Of a DNA stretch of 64,000 bases, positions 1 to 9,024 are shown piece by piece. The first letter of the stretch is position 1, and every line of letters begins with the position of its first letter. Where the stretch lies: assembly GCF_016756535.1 (NCBI RefSeq), contig NZ_AP023247.1, positions 3,782,501 to 3,846,500 on the forward strand. The letters run 5' to 3'. The notes beneath the pieces are model-generated. The model was given only the letters and a program-made list of their open reading frames with translations. It did not search any database and was not told the origin of the DNA. The position numbers were made by a program, and so were the translations under genes. The stretch is from Mesorhizobium sp. 131-2-1. GTDB taxonomy: Bacteria; Pseudomonadota; Alphaproteobacteria; Rhizobiales; Rhizobiaceae.

Positions 1-1
1 T

Positions 2-472
2 CTCCAAGGCGGCAGGACGTTGGCCGGGCTCGATCTCGGCGACAAGACGATCGGCGTGGCGGTCTCCGACCGGGGCCTCGCCTTTGCTCATCCGCGCCCT
101 GTCATCATGCGCAGGAAATTCTCGCTCGACGCGGCCCTCCTGCTCACCCAGATGCAGAAGGACAATGTCGGCGCGATCGCGCTCGGCCTGCCCGTCAACA
201 TGGACGGGTCGGAAGGTCCGCGCGCCCAGAAATCGCGGGCCTTCGTGCGCAACATGGCGGCCCTGTCCGACCTCCCCTTCGTGCTCTGGGACGAGAGGCT
301 GTCGACGGTCGCGGCCGAGCGGACGCTGATCGAGATGGATTTTTCGCGCAGGAAGCGCGCCGGCAAGATCGATTCGGCGGCGGCAGCCTTTATTCTGCAG
401 GGAGTGCTGGATCGGCTCCAGTCACTTGGCTCAGGCGCTCCTGAGGAACCGAACCCTGCCAGCGATTGCTGA
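2..472 (+). CDS. ruvX: Putative Holliday junction resolvase RuvX/YqgF (5' end outside window)
   Basis: RNase H-fold nuclease of the YqgF family, linked to pre-16S rRNA 5' processing and Holliday-junction resolution. The reading frame is open to the left edge, and the visible part begins just before the first beta strand ([17 protein letters not shown]), which carries the first catalytic Asp. The family hallmarks [11 protein letters not shown] and [13 protein letters not shown] follow, then the late acidic position in [11 protein letters not shown]. Only the first few residues are missing, so the true start lies upstream of the window. A TTG at position 20 is in frame but unlikely to be the start. 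The 3' end runs 83 bp into the convergent gene at 390-731. Confidence 0.93.
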   Translation, partial: LQGGRTLAGLDLGDKTIGVAVSDRGLAFAHPRPVIMRRKFSLDAALLLTQMQKDNVGAIALGLPVNMDGSEGPRAQKSRAFVRNMAALSDLPFVLWDERLSTVAAERTLIEMDFSRRKRAGKIDSAAAAFILQGVLDRLQSLGSGAPEEPNPASDC

Positions 473-731
473 CCCAGGCGGCGATGTTGCGGCGGCGCCG
501 GAACGCCCACAGCGCCATCAGCAGGAAGCCGTCGAAGACGCAGGCTTTCGCCACCATGCCGGGAATCAGAGCGGGATCGATGCCCAGCATCTCGCCGTAG
601 AGCTGGAACACCAGGTCATGCAGCGGACGGCTCAGCATCACATAGCCGAAATTCATGTCGTTCAGCGACAGGAAGAACCAGCCCCAGAACAGGAGCAGCG
701 GAGCAGCCCAGAGCGCGAACAGGGTACGCAT
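390..731 (-). CDS. Small conserved membrane protein, DUF6105-like
   Basis: A 113-residue protein of unknown function. Two hydrophobic segments are visible, at about residues 3-22 (rich in Leu, Trp and Phe) and about 56-78, followed by an Arg cluster (FRRRRN) that should lie in the cytoplasm. It resembles short rhizobial membrane proteins of the DUF6105 type; I assign that from memory and have not searched. Translation is coupled to the upstream gene: the upstream TGA and this ATG share one base (TGATG at 733-729). The last 23 codons or so overlap the end of ruvX on the other strand, where conservation is probably low. Confidence 0.72.
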   Translation of the reverse strand: MRTLFALWAAPLLLFWGWFFLSLNDMNFGYVMLSRPLHDLVFQLYGEMLGIDPALIPGMVAKACVFDGFLLMALWAFRRRRNIAAWVSNRWQGSVPQERLSQVTGADPALPAE

Positions 732-1324
732 CAGCGGCCATCCCTCGAATTCGCTTCCGGCCGGCCGGAAATGCGTGACAGCAGCGAACTGTGCGCGGCG
801 CCTTTCGCCATGACATGGGCGGTGGCGTGGATTTCGTTGTCGGCGACAAATGCTTCCACCCGCGTCACCCGCTGCTCCGCCAGCACGGCGACATAGGACG
901 CGAGAAGCGCTGTCAGTTGCACGGCGACAACCATGAACAGCCCGTCGATGCCCTGCGCCGCGCCGCCGACCAGCACCAGCGACAACACACCGGAGGCCGA
1001 GATGAAGGCGATGCGCACGACACTGTCCCTGGCGTCGGGATTTGCCGCTATGTTGATCAGCGTTTCGACGAAGGCCCAGCAGAACAGCACCGCCACAACC
1101 AGCAACGCGATCGACAGCGGCGCCACGATGGCAGCGTTTTCCAGGCCGGTGATGTGGCCGTTCTCGACATCGAGGCCGAGTACGGCAAGAGCGGCCGCAA
1201 TGCCGCGGTTTCCGTCGATGCAGATGAAGGCCAGCAGGGCGAAAACGATCGCCCAATGCAAGGCCAGAAAAGAGGTCAATGCGTGCCGCATGGCATTCCT
1301 GCTTCGCGAGGCAAGGGATGGCAT
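731..1324 (-). CDS. Conserved hypothetical integral membrane protein
   Basis: A 197-residue protein whose function I do not recognise. About four hydrophobic segments are visible, near residues 20-37, 65-85, 103-122 and 130-150, with a polar C-terminal tail from about residue 155. It forms a two-gene unit with the 113-residue membrane protein downstream (one-base overlap). A second possible start is the Met at position 1291, beginning MRHALTSFLAL, which sits directly before the first membrane segment and may be the real one. Two GGTTAACC palindromes lie just upstream, one overlapping the 1324 start codon. Confidence 0.7.
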   Translation of the reverse strand: MPSLASRSRNAMRHALTSFLALHWAIVFALLAFICIDGNRGIAAALAVLGLDVENGHITGLENAAIVAPLSIALLVVAVLFCWAFVETLINIAANPDARDSVVRIAFISASGVLSLVLVGGAAQGIDGLFMVVAVQLTALLASYVAVLAEQRVTRVEAFVADNEIHATAHVMAKGAAHSSLLSRISGRPEANSRDGR

Positions 1325-1443
1325 GGTTAACCAATCCTTGCTCGCTGAGAACAGTGGTCCTTACGGGCCACAACCGCAATGGAAACCATTCGTTAAGGTT
1401 AACCGCTATCCACAGCCCGCAACAAGGGTCCTGCGGGCGCCGT

Positions 1444-3072
1444 TCAATTGACCGGCGGATAGAGCGTATCGACGATCATGCGAGCGTCGTGGCGTGAATC
1501 GAGCATGCCGTAGGTGTTGCGCCACTGGCCGGCGAGACGCGTCTCGACGAAGGCGTCGGCGATACGCCCTGCCCCCAGCCGGCGAAGCTCGGCTGCTGCC
1601 GCCGACAGCGCCAGTTGCTCGGTGAGCAGGCGCGCCGAGCCCTCGTCCGTGCCAGCTACCTGCATGGCCGCCTTGAGCACGCCGATGGTACCGCGGCCGC
1701 CAGCGCCGAGGTCGCGGTCGATGCCGGCCAGCACCTCCTCGAACAGGCCCGGCGCGCGGCCGAGCACGCGCAGCACGTCGAGCGCCATGACATTGCCGGA
1801 GCCTTCCCAGATCGCATTCACCGGGGCCTCGCGGTAGTAGCGGGCAAGCGGCGCCTCCTCGACATAGCCATTGCCGCCGAGGCATTCCATCGCTTCGTAG
1901 AGCAGCGGCGGCGCGATCTTGCAGACCCAGTATTTGACCACCGGCGTCATGGCGCGGGCAAAAGCCGCCTCGCCGCGATCGCTGGCTGCCTCGTCGAAGG
2001 AACGCGCCAGGCGGAACGACAGGGCGGTGGCGGCGGCGACATCGAGCGCCATATCGGCCAGCACACGCTGCATCAGCGGTTGGTCGACCAGATTGGCGCC
2101 GAACACCTGGCGGTGGCGGGTGTGGTGGACGGCCTCGGCCAGCCCTGCCCGCATGATCGCCGATGAGGCGACGGCGCAGTCGAGCCTGGTCAGCGTCACC
2201 ATGTCCATGATCGTCTTGACGCCGGCACCGGGGTCGCCGACCATCTCGCCGATGGCGTTGACGAACTCCACTTCCGAGGAGCCGTTGGAGCGGTTGCCAA
2301 GCTTGTCCTTCAGGCGCTGGAAGCGGAAACCGTTGCCGGAGCCGTCGCCAAGTATGCGTGGAACGAGAAAGCACGAAAGCCCTTCCGGCACCTGCCCGAG
2401 CACCAGGAAGGCATCGGACATCGGCGCCGACATGAACCATTTGTGGCCGGTCAGGCGATAGAAACCGCTGCCCGCCCGCTCGGCCCTCGTGACGTTGGCG
2501 CGCACATCGGTGCCGCCCTGCTTCTCGGTCATGCCCATGCCGAGAGTGAGCCCGGTCTTTTCGACAGGCGGCTTCTGGCTCTGGTCGTATTTGCGCGTCG
2601 TCACGCGCGGCGCCCATTCGCGGAACAGTTTCGGGCTTGCCATCAGCGCCGCCAGCGAGGCGCTGGTCATGGTGATCGGGCACAGGTGCCCGGTCTCCAG
2701 CTCGGCGGTGATGTAGAAGCGTGCCGCCCTGACCTGATGACGGCGGCCGATTTCGGCGTCGCCGTTTTCCCAGACCGAGGAGTGCAGCCCATTTGCCACC
2801 GAACGGCGCATCAGCGCGTGGTAGGCGGGATGATACTCGACCAGGTCGATGCGCCGGCCCTGGCGGTCATGCGTCCTGAGCTTTGGCGTCTCGGCGTTGG
2901 CGAGGCGGGCCAGTTCCTGCGCTTCCGGCGTCAGCACGAAACGGCCGAGCCCGTCGAGGTCCTTGCGCACCGGATCTGAAAAGCGCTCGGCAAGCTGGAT
3001 CAGCAACGGATCGCCCCGCCAGGCGTTGCCGCCCGTCAGCGGCGGCGGCTGGTTCGTCACGTCGTCGGTCAC
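1444..3072 (-). CDS. aidB: AidB-type acyl-CoA dehydrogenase
   Basis: FAD-dependent acyl-CoA dehydrogenase-fold protein of 542 residues, almost the length of E. coli AidB (541). AidB belongs to the adaptive response to alkylation damage, binds DNA and has only weak dehydrogenase activity. Visible hallmarks are the N-terminal adaptive-response segment, the flavin-binding stretch LTLGMGMTEKQGGTDVRAN near 175-195, TGHKWFMSAPMSDAF, and the C-terminal block MECLGGNGYVEE followed by NAIWEGSGN near 410-440, where the acidic active-site position of the family lies. The start is a GTG at 3072, preceded by GGACAGG. It is divergent from pyrB across 159 bp. A role as an ordinary isovaleryl-CoA-type dehydrogenase cannot be excluded from sequence alone. 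Confidence 0.88.
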   Translation of the reverse strand: MTDDVTNQPPPLTGGNAWRGDPLLIQLAERFSDPVRKDLDGLGRFVLTPEAQELARLANAETPKLRTHDRQGRRIDLVEYHPAYHALMRRSVANGLHSSVWENGDAEIGRRHQVRAARFYITAELETGHLCPITMTSASLAALMASPKLFREWAPRVTTRKYDQSQKPPVEKTGLTLGMGMTEKQGGTDVRANVTRAERAGSGFYRLTGHKWFMSAPMSDAFLVLGQVPEGLSCFLVPRILGDGSGNGFRFQRLKDKLGNRSNGSSEVEFVNAIGEMVGDPGAGVKTIMDMVTLTRLDCAVASSAIMRAGLAEAVHHTRHRQVFGANLVDQPLMQRVLADMALDVAAATALSFRLARSFDEAASDRGEAAFARAMTPVVKYWVCKIAPPLLYEAMECLGGNGYVEEAPLARYYREAPVNAIWEGSGNVMALDVLRVLGRAPGLFEEVLAGIDRDLGAGGRGTIGVLKAAMQVAGTDEGSARLLTEQLALSAAAAELRRLGAGRIADAFVETRLAGQWRNTYGMLDSRHDARMIVDTLYPPVN

Positions 3073-3090
3073 GCCCTGTCCTTATTCTTG

Positions 3091-3116
3091 CGAAGGCTAC
3101 GAATCCGAAGCCTTCG
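3091..3116. other. Perfect 8-bp hairpin in the aidB-pyrB divergent spacer
   Basis: CGAAGGCT at 3091-3098 pairs perfectly with AGCCTTCG at 3109-3116 across a 10-nt loop. It lies 19 bp upstream of the AidB-like gene start and 116 bp before pyrB. No T-run follows on either strand, so it does not look like an intrinsic terminator. It could be an operator for a dimeric regulator or a 5'-leader structure. The rest of the 159-bp spacer shows no gene. Confidence 0.4.
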
Positions 3117-3231
3117 GCGCGTTATAGCCCAAGCTTTGCCGCGCGCGCGACGAAAATACCGGGGAGAAAGCCTGCAATCCAAAGCTGGTGCTTGCGGCTG
3201 GGAACACCGCACCCTATAGCAGCGCCTTGAG

Positions 3232-4197
3232 ATGACCGACACTTCGTCCCTGCCGCTCTACCCTCATCGCCATCTTCTGGGCATCCGCGATCTTTCCCCG
3301 GCCGATATCGAGCTGCTGCTCGACCGGGCGGACCGGGCCGTCGCGATCTCGCGGCAGCCGGAGAAGAAGACCTCGACGCTGCGCGGCCGCACCCAGATCA
3401 ACCTCTTCTACGAGGCCTCGACCCGCACGCAGTCGTCGTTCGAATTGGCCGGCAAGCGTCTCGGCGCCGACGTGATGAACATGTCGGTGGCGAGCTCCTC
3501 GGTGAAGAAGGGCGAGACGCTGATCGACACGGCGATGACACTCAACGCCATGCGGCCGGACATCCTCATCATCCGCCACCAGTCGGCGGGTGCGGCAGCA
3601 CTTCTGGCGCAGAAGGTCGGCTGCTCCGTCGTCAATGCCGGCGACGGCGCGCACGAGCATCCGACGCAGGCGCTGCTCGACGCGCTGACCATCCGCCGTG
3701 CCAAGGGGCCGCTGTCGAAGCTGATCGTCGCGATCTGCGGCGACATCCTGCATTCGCGCGTCGCCCGATCCAACATCATGCTGCTCAATGCGCTGGGCGC
3801 CCAGGTGCGCGTCGTCGCGCCCTCGACGCTACTGCCCTCGGGCATCGACAGGATGGGCGTCATCGTCGCGCGCTCGATGGCCGAAGGGCTGAAGGACGCC
3901 GACGTGGTGATGATGCTGCGCCTGCAGCGCGAACGCATGGAAGGTGCCTTCGTGCCGTCGATCCGCGAGTATTTCCGCTATTTCGGGCTCGATGCCGAGA
4001 AGCTAAAGGCGGCCAAGGGCGACGCGCTGGTCATGCATCCCGGCCCGATGAACCGCGGTGTCGAGATCGCCTCTGAGATCGCCGACGGGCCGCAAAGCGT
4101 CATCCAGGAACAAGTGGAGATGGGCGTCGCCGTGCGCATGGCGGTGATGGAAGCGCTGCTCGATCCGCGCCGCAACCAGGAGGGGCGCGGCGCATGA
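3232..4197 (+). CDS. pyrB: Aspartate carbamoyltransferase catalytic subunit
   Basis: Catalyses carbamoyl phosphate plus aspartate to N-carbamoylaspartate, the committed step of pyrimidine synthesis. The 321-residue protein carries the carbamoyl-phosphate loop STRTQSSFE near residue 64, the [12 protein letters not shown] block near 143, the RLQRER aspartate-side loop near 230 and MHPGPMNRG near 270. No regulatory chain gene (pyrI) follows. Instead the TGA overlaps the ATG of a dihydroorotase homologue by 4 bp. In bacteria with this layout (class A ATCases such as that of Pseudomonas), PyrB forms a large complex with an inactive dihydroorotase-like partner. That is an inference here, supported by the degenerate partner next door. 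Confidence 0.97.
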   Translation: MTDTSSLPLYPHRHLLGIRDLSPADIELLLDRADRAVAISRQPEKKTSTLRGRTQINLFYEASTRTQSSFELAGKRLGADVMNMSVASSSVKKGETLIDTAMTLNAMRPDILIIRHQSAGAAALLAQKVGCSVVNAGDGAHEHPTQALLDALTIRRAKGPLSKLIVAICGDILHSRVARSNIMLLNALGAQVRVVAPSTLLPSGIDRMGVIVARSMAEGLKDADVVMMLRLQRERMEGAFVPSIREYFRYFGLDAEKLKAAKGDALVMHPGPMNRGVEIASEIADGPQSVIQEQVEMGVAVRMAVMEALLDPRRNQEGRGA

Positions 4198-5480
4198 CGA
4201 CAACGGTCTTCAGCAAGGCGCATATCGTCGATCCCTCGCGCGGGATCGACGAGGTCGGCACGGTCATCGTCGAGGGCAGGAAGATCCTGGCCGCCGGCAA
4301 GGCGGCGCTGAACCAGGGTGTGCCGGAAGGCGCCACGGTCATCGACTGCGCGGGAAAGACCGTCATTCCAGGTTTGATCGATAGCCGCGTCTTCATCGGC
4401 GAGCCCGGCGGCGAGCATCGCGAGACGATTGCCTCGGCGAGTGTGGCGGCAGCGGCGGGCGGCGTCACCTCGATCGTCATGATGCCCGACACCGATCCGG
4501 TGATCGACAATGTCGCGCTGGTCGAGTTCGTGCTGCGCACCGCCAAGGACACGGCAAGCGTCAACGTCTTTCCGGCGGCGGCGATCACCAAGGGGCTCGA
4601 CGGCCGTGAGATGACCGAGTTCGGCCTGCTGCGCGAGGCCGGCGCGGTGGCCTTCACCGACGGCCGCCACACCATCGCCAGCGCCCTGGTGATGCGCCGG
4701 GCGCTGACCTACGCCCGCGACTTCGGCGGTGTCATCGCGCATGAGACGCAGGACGCCGACCTTGCTTCGGCGGGCGTGATGAATGAGGGCCTCTACGCAA
4801 GCTGGCTCGGCCTTGCCGGCATTCCACGCGAGGCGGAATCGATCCCGCTGGAGCGTGACCTCGCTTTGGCGCGGCTGACGCGCGGCGCCTATCACGCGGC
4901 CAAGATCTCGACGGCGATGGCGGCCAATGCCGTGAGCCGGGCAAAGGCGGACGGCGCCAACGTCACGGCTGGCGTAGCGATCCACAATCTTTCGCTCAAC
5001 GAAAACGATGTCGGCGAATACCGCACCTTCTTCCGGCTGACGCCGCCGCTGCGCGCCGAGGAGGACCGGCTGGCGATGATCGAGGCGATCAAGGACGGCA
5101 CCGTCGACCTGATCGTCTCCTCGCACGATCCGCAGGATGTCGACACCAAGCGCCTGCCCTTCGCCGACGCTGCGGCCGGCGCGATCGGGCTGGAAACGCT
5201 GCTTGGCGCGGCGCTGCGGCTCTACCACAATGGCGACGTCTCGCTGATCAGGCTGGTCGAGGTGCTGTCGACCGCACCGGCGAAATTGTTCAACCTGCCC
5301 GGCGGCACGCTGAAGCCGGGGGCTGCGGCCGACCTCGCACTCGTCGATCTGCACGAGCCCTGGATCGTCAGCGAAAGCGGCCTTCGCTCGCGCTCGAAGA
5401 ACACCTGCTTCGAGGGCGCGCGACTGCAAGGCAAGGTCTTGCAAACAATGGTATCGGGCCGCACAGTGTTTTCAATTTAG
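4194..5480 (+). CDS. pyrX: Dihydroorotase-like protein lacking metal ligands (pseudo-dihydroorotase)
   Basis: Amidohydrolase-fold protein of 428 residues that would be annotated as dihydroorotase, yet the catalytic residues are missing. The family motif PGLID-x-H-V-H is here PGLIDSRVF, so both metal-binding histidines are replaced (Arg65, Phe67). The late catalytic motif TDHAPH reads SSHDPQ, so the catalytic Asp is replaced by Ser. The double-Asp DDG motif is reduced to TDG. The fold-level blocks ([33 protein letters not shown]) are intact and the frame is open, so this is a conserved non-enzymatic homologue and not a decaying gene. The 4-bp overlap with pyrB suggests a structural partner of PyrB. 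A functional pyrC should exist elsewhere in the genome. Confidence 0.88.
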   Translation: MTTTVFSKAHIVDPSRGIDEVGTVIVEGRKILAAGKAALNQGVPEGATVIDCAGKTVIPGLIDSRVFIGEPGGEHRETIASASVAAAAGGVTSIVMMPDTDPVIDNVALVEFVLRTAKDTASVNVFPAAAITKGLDGREMTEFGLLREAGAVAFTDGRHTIASALVMRRALTYARDFGGVIAHETQDADLASAGVMNEGLYASWLGLAGIPREAESIPLERDLALARLTRGAYHAAKISTAMAANAVSRAKADGANVTAGVAIHNLSLNENDVGEYRTFFRLTPPLRAEEDRLAMIEAIKDGTVDLIVSSHDPQDVDTKRLPFADAAAGAIGLETLLGAALRLYHNGDVSLIRLVEVLSTAPAKLFNLPGGTLKPGAAADLALVDLHEPWIVSESGLRSRSKNTCFEGARLQGKVLQTMVSGRTVFSI

Positions 5481-5535
5481 CCCGACGGCGGCGCAACGCG
5501 CTATTTCGGACGGCTGGGAAACGCGGGGGGAAACA

Positions 5536-6123
5536 ATGGGTTATGGCGGTATCCTGGCACTGCTGTTCGGCTATCTGCTCGGCTCGATTCCCTTCGGCCT
5601 GGTGATCACCCGCGCCGCCGGCCTTGGCGACGTGCGCAAGATCGGTTCCGGCAATATCGGCGCCACCAACGTGCTGCGCACCGGCAACAAGGGGCTCGCC
5701 GCCGCCACGCTTCTGCTCGACGCGCTGAAGGGCACGGCGGCAGTGCTGATCGCCGGCCGCTTCGCGCCGGAATTCGCGCTCTGGGCCGGCTTCGGCGCCT
5801 TTATCGGCCATCTCTTTCCGGCCTGGCTCGGCTTCAAGGGCGGCAAAGGGGTCGCCACCTATCTGGGCGTGCTGATCGGTCTTGCCTGGCAGGTGGCGCT
5901 GATCTTCGCTGTCGTCTGGCTCGCCATGGCTTTTCTCTTCCGATACTCCTCGCTCGCGGCGCTCACGGCAGCGGTGGCGGTGCCGATCGCCCTTTATTTC
6001 CTCAGCACGCCCGCCATCGCCGGCTTGTTCGCGGTGATGAGCCTGATCGTGATCGTCAAGCATCGGGCAAACATCTCGCGGCTCACCGCCGGCACCGAGG
6101 GCAAGATCGGGGCCAAGGGATGA
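5536..6123 (+). CDS. plsY: Glycerol-3-phosphate acyltransferase PlsY
   Basis: Membrane acyltransferase that moves an acyl chain from acyl-phosphate to glycerol-3-phosphate, the first step of phospholipid synthesis. The 195-residue protein has about five hydrophobic segments and the three PlsY motifs: GSIPFGL near residue 16, [13 protein letters not shown] near 36, and [17 protein letters not shown] near 95-110. The start has a strong ribosome site (GGGGGGAAACA before ATG). Its stop overlaps the dprA start by 4 bp. With the pyr genes 55 bp upstream it may be part of one pyrB-pyrX-plsY-dprA transcript. Confidence 0.97.
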   Translation: MGYGGILALLFGYLLGSIPFGLVITRAAGLGDVRKIGSGNIGATNVLRTGNKGLAAATLLLDALKGTAAVLIAGRFAPEFALWAGFGAFIGHLFPAWLGFKGGKGVATYLGVLIGLAWQVALIFAVVWLAMAFLFRYSSLAALTAAVAVPIALYFLSTPAIAGLFAVMSLIVIVKHRANISRLTAGTEGKIGAKG

Positions 6124-7247
6124 GCAAGCCTGCAGCCGGCCCGCGCCTCAGCGACCGGCAGCGACTGAGCTGGCTTCGCCTGATCCGCACGCCGAATGTC
6201 GGTCCTGCCTCGTTCCGCGAATTGATCAACCGCTTCGGCTCTGCCGAGGCCGCGCTCGAAATGCTGCCCGAACTGATGATCTCGGGAGGCGCCAACCGCA
6301 TCGCCCGCATTCCCACGGCAGGCGAGGCCGAGGCGGAACTGGAGGCGGCAAGGCGAGCGGGCGCCCGCTTCGTCGGCATCGGCGAAGCCGACTACCCGCC
6401 TATGCTGAAGACCATGGACAATCCGCCGCCGCTGCTTGCGGTGAAGGGGGAAGGCGCGGTCTTCCGTTTGCCGGCGGTCGCCATCGTCGGCGCCCGCAAT
6501 GCCTCGCTCGCCGGGGTCAAGATGGCGCGGATGCTGGCGGCGGACCTTGGCCGCGACGGCTATGCGATCGTGTCGGGCCTGGCGCGCGGCATCGATACGG
6601 CGGCACACCAGGGCAGCCTGTCGAGCGGCACGGTCGGCGTGCTCGCCGGTGGGCTCGACATGCCCTACCCGCCCGAGAATGCAGGCCTTTGCAACGAGAT
6701 TTCGGAACACGGCGGCGCCATCGTCTCGGAAATGCCGTTCGGCTGGCAGCCGCGCGCGCAGGATTTCCCGCGCCGCAACCGGCTCGTCGCCGGCATGGCG
6801 CTGGGGCTGGTGGTGATCGAAGCGGCGCAACGTTCGGGCTCGCTGATCAGCGCCAGGCTGGCCGGCGAGATGGGCCGCCTGGTCTTCGCCGTACCCGGTT
6901 CGCCGCTCGATCCGCGCGCGGCCGGCTCCAACGGCCTGCTGAAGGACGGCGCGACGCTGGTGACCGAAGCCGCCGATGTTTCCAGCGCCATCGCGCCGCT
7001 GGCAGGGGCGCGTGTTCCAAGAATAACACCGCTGGCCGAGCCGCCGGATCTCTCGGCAACGCCGCCGCCGCGCGAGGACGATCGCACGGGCGTGCTCGAG
7101 GCGCTTGGGCCGACGCCGGTGGCGATCGATGAGGTGATCCGTCACACTGGCCTCAGCGCCGCTCAGGTCTCGATGGTGCTGCTGGAGCTCGACCTCGCGG
7201 GACGGCTGGAGCGCCACGCCGGCGGCAACGTTTCTCTGGTTTCCTGA
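6120..7247 (+). CDS. dprA: DNA processing protein DprA
   Basis: DprA binds single-stranded DNA and loads RecA onto incoming DNA during natural transformation; it is widespread in bacteria not known to be competent. The 375-residue protein shows an N-terminal SAM-like region (residues 10-80), the Rossmann-fold core with [10 protein letters not shown] and [15 protein letters not shown], the [12 protein letters not shown] segment, [15 protein letters not shown], and a C-terminal winged-helix domain near residues 310-375 ([20 protein letters not shown]). It is translationally coupled to plsY, a common rhizobial arrangement. Confidence 0.96.
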   Translation: MSKPAAGPRLSDRQRLSWLRLIRTPNVGPASFRELINRFGSAEAALEMLPELMISGGANRIARIPTAGEAEAELEAARRAGARFVGIGEADYPPMLKTMDNPPPLLAVKGEGAVFRLPAVAIVGARNASLAGVKMARMLAADLGRDGYAIVSGLARGIDTAAHQGSLSSGTVGVLAGGLDMPYPPENAGLCNEISEHGGAIVSEMPFGWQPRAQDFPRRNRLVAGMALGLVVIEAAQRSGSLISARLAGEMGRLVFAVPGSPLDPRAAGSNGLLKDGATLVTEAADVSSAIAPLAGARVPRITPLAEPPDLSATPPPREDDRTGVLEALGPTPVAIDEVIRHTGLSAAQVSMVLLELDLAGRLERHAGGNVSLVS

Positions 7248-7281
7248 TGGTTCCGCCTGGCGCCTTGCCACTGTCGATCGA

Positions 7282-8184
7282 GTGCTTTCGTTTGGAAATC
7301 ACTGCATGCGCTATCTGAACGCGCACGGGCTCGTAACAAACCTCCCCGTGGTGGAGAACTATTTCGCCAGGCGCGCAGCGCCTCGGTCCGGCATGCGGAT
7401 TTTCTTCCAGGACGAACACAATCTGGTGCTTCCCGGCGGGCGCGACATTCCCCCCTCGAGCGCTCCGGGCGTCGTGCCATCCATCTTCGGTGGCGAGGAG
7501 ACATATCTGGTTCGCATCGCGCACGAGAAGCAGTACCGCATGGCGGATGTCGTGCTGGAATACAATGTCCCGAACATCGTCAACATCGAATCCAGCGGCA
7601 GGTTTTCGGAGAGGTTTCGCGAGCGGATCGTCTACTGCCCTTCGATCCCGTTCGGATATTCAAACGCCGGCGCCCGGTCCATCGACGTTCTCACCAACAT
7701 CATCAACACCAAGGAGCCGAGGCGCGCGTCCCTGATCGAAAGGCTGGAGGCCTTTCCGGGATACAGGAACGTCCAGGGCATCTACGACCTGCCCGGGCTG
7801 CGGTCGCTGTACCGAAGCGCCAAAATCATCGTCAATCCGCACCAGACCTGGCATCACCACTCGATCGAGGAGTTCAGGGTCCTGCCGGCGCTTTCACAAG
7901 GCTGTCTGGTTGTCAGCGAGGACGTGCCGCTGCGAACGCATATCCCCTATCATCAACATGTGATCTGGTGCCGCTACGAGGACATTCCGGACGTCGTCGC
8001 CGAGACGCTGCGGAACTACGACCGCCTGTTCGAGAAGATGCACGGTCCTGCCGGCGGGCTAGCGGAATTGCTGGCGTCGATGCTGGTCGAGTTCGAACGG
8101 TCGATGGACAGGGTGATCGCGGCCGACGCGGCAAGGTCCGGAGCCTCGAGATTCCTGTCGGCCATTCGGCGCCGCCTGGGCTGA
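7282..8184 (+). CDS. Putative glycosyltransferase-like protein
   Basis: A 300-residue protein with a GT-B-like C-terminal half. The pattern RSAKIIVNPHQTWHHHSIEEFR followed closely by LPALSQGCLVVSED resembles the nucleotide-sugar end of CgeB/YkvP-type glycosyltransferases, where a conserved acidic residue sits just before the G-C-hydrophobic turn. The N-terminal half matches nothing I recognise. The GTG start at 7282 is one option; an ATG at 7306 (MRYLNAHG) is another. It converges on an FkbM methyltransferase, so the two may modify the same surface glycan. The sugar donor and acceptor cannot be told from sequence. Confidence 0.66.
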   Translation: MLSFGNHCMRYLNAHGLVTNLPVVENYFARRAAPRSGMRIFFQDEHNLVLPGGRDIPPSSAPGVVPSIFGGEETYLVRIAHEKQYRMADVVLEYNVPNIVNIESSGRFSERFRERIVYCPSIPFGYSNAGARSIDVLTNIINTKEPRRASLIERLEAFPGYRNVQGIYDLPGLRSLYRSAKIIVNPHQTWHHHSIEEFRVLPALSQGCLVVSEDVPLRTHIPYHQHVIWCRYEDIPDVVAETLRNYDRLFEKMHGPAGGLAELLASMLVEFERSMDRVIAADAARSGASRFLSAIRRRLG

Positions 8185-8224
8185 AGCGCCCGGTTCGCCG
8201 CGCTTCTGCCCATGCCTTGAGACG

Positions 8225-8905
8225 TCAGATCCACTCCAGGTTGATGTTGCGGATATTGCCCTCGGCAATGCGTTCGCGGATCCGGTCAAGCCGGTTTGCA
8301 ATCTCCGGCGATACCCTGTCGTGCGCCTCAACCAGGAATGCGCCGATGGATTTTTCCAGCCCGGCGTCGAGGATGGCTTCCAGGCATTCCGCTTCGCTGC
8401 CCTCGATATCCATCTTGACGATCGACGGCATGGTCGGGCGGCTTTTCAGGAAGTCGACCAGATCGACCACCTCGACGCTGACGGGTGTTCCACCCTCATG
8501 GTATGCGGTTTCAATTATCGACGACGCGGCGGTTTGCCCTTCGTCCGCGTGGCGATTGCGGTAAGATGTGACAGTCCTTGCCCCGGCGCCGATTGCTTTG
8601 GGGATGATTTCGACATCCGGGTGCCTTCCGAACCTTCTGGTGAGAACAGCCAGGGCGTGCGGGTCGGGCTCGAAGGCGACGACTTTCAGGCCAAGGCTCA
8701 GCGCGGCGCCGGTGACGAGGCCCACATTTGCGCCAAGGTCGAGGATGGTGCTTCCCTTGGGCGCGCGCAACGCAACGTCGTAAAACATGCGCTCACCCAC
8801 CCGGTGTGGGTCCTGCCGTCGCCGCCAGCGCCGGTAGAGGTGCCAGCGCAAGGTGCTTTCCACGTAGCCTTCCGAAAACATTTCCGGCATTTCGGTAGCG
8901 CCCAT
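8225..8905 (-). CDS. FkbM family SAM-dependent methyltransferase
   Basis: A 226-residue methyltransferase. The SAM-binding motif I is ILDLGANVGLVTG near residues 54-66, followed by VVAFEPDP (motif II acidic residue) near 76, the RNRH segment, and the FkbM signature VKMDIEGSEAECL near 156-168 with VEAHDR near 190. FkbM enzymes O-methylate sugars or polyketides; in rhizobia they are often found with exopolysaccharide or O-antigen genes. The convergent neighbour is a glycosyltransferase-like protein, which supports a glycan substrate. A 119-bp spacer separates it from the next minus-strand gene. Confidence 0.86.
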   Translation of the reverse strand: MGATEMPEMFSEGYVESTLRWHLYRRWRRRQDPHRVGERMFYDVALRAPKGSTILDLGANVGLVTGAALSLGLKVVAFEPDPHALAVLTRRFGRHPDVEIIPKAIGAGARTVTSYRNRHADEGQTAASSIIETAYHEGGTPVSVEVVDLVDFLKSRPTMPSIVKMDIEGSEAECLEAILDAGLEKSIGAFLVEAHDRVSPEIANRLDRIRERIAEGNIRNINLEWI

Positions 8906-9024
8906 TCCAACTGTCGCACGCGCTGGACAGCCGGAGCGGTTCAGCTCGTGCGAAGGACCCGCTCCAACTGTGTTTTATGCAATCCGGACTGAAAACCGCT
9001 ACGAAACTTTTCCTGAAGATTGCT

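Noticed and set aside
1335..1385. Stem-loop GTGGCCC-GTAA-GGACCAC downstream of the AidB-like gene as a terminator
   Set aside because: The stem has a mismatch and no U-run follows on the minus strand, so it does not meet the usual criteria.
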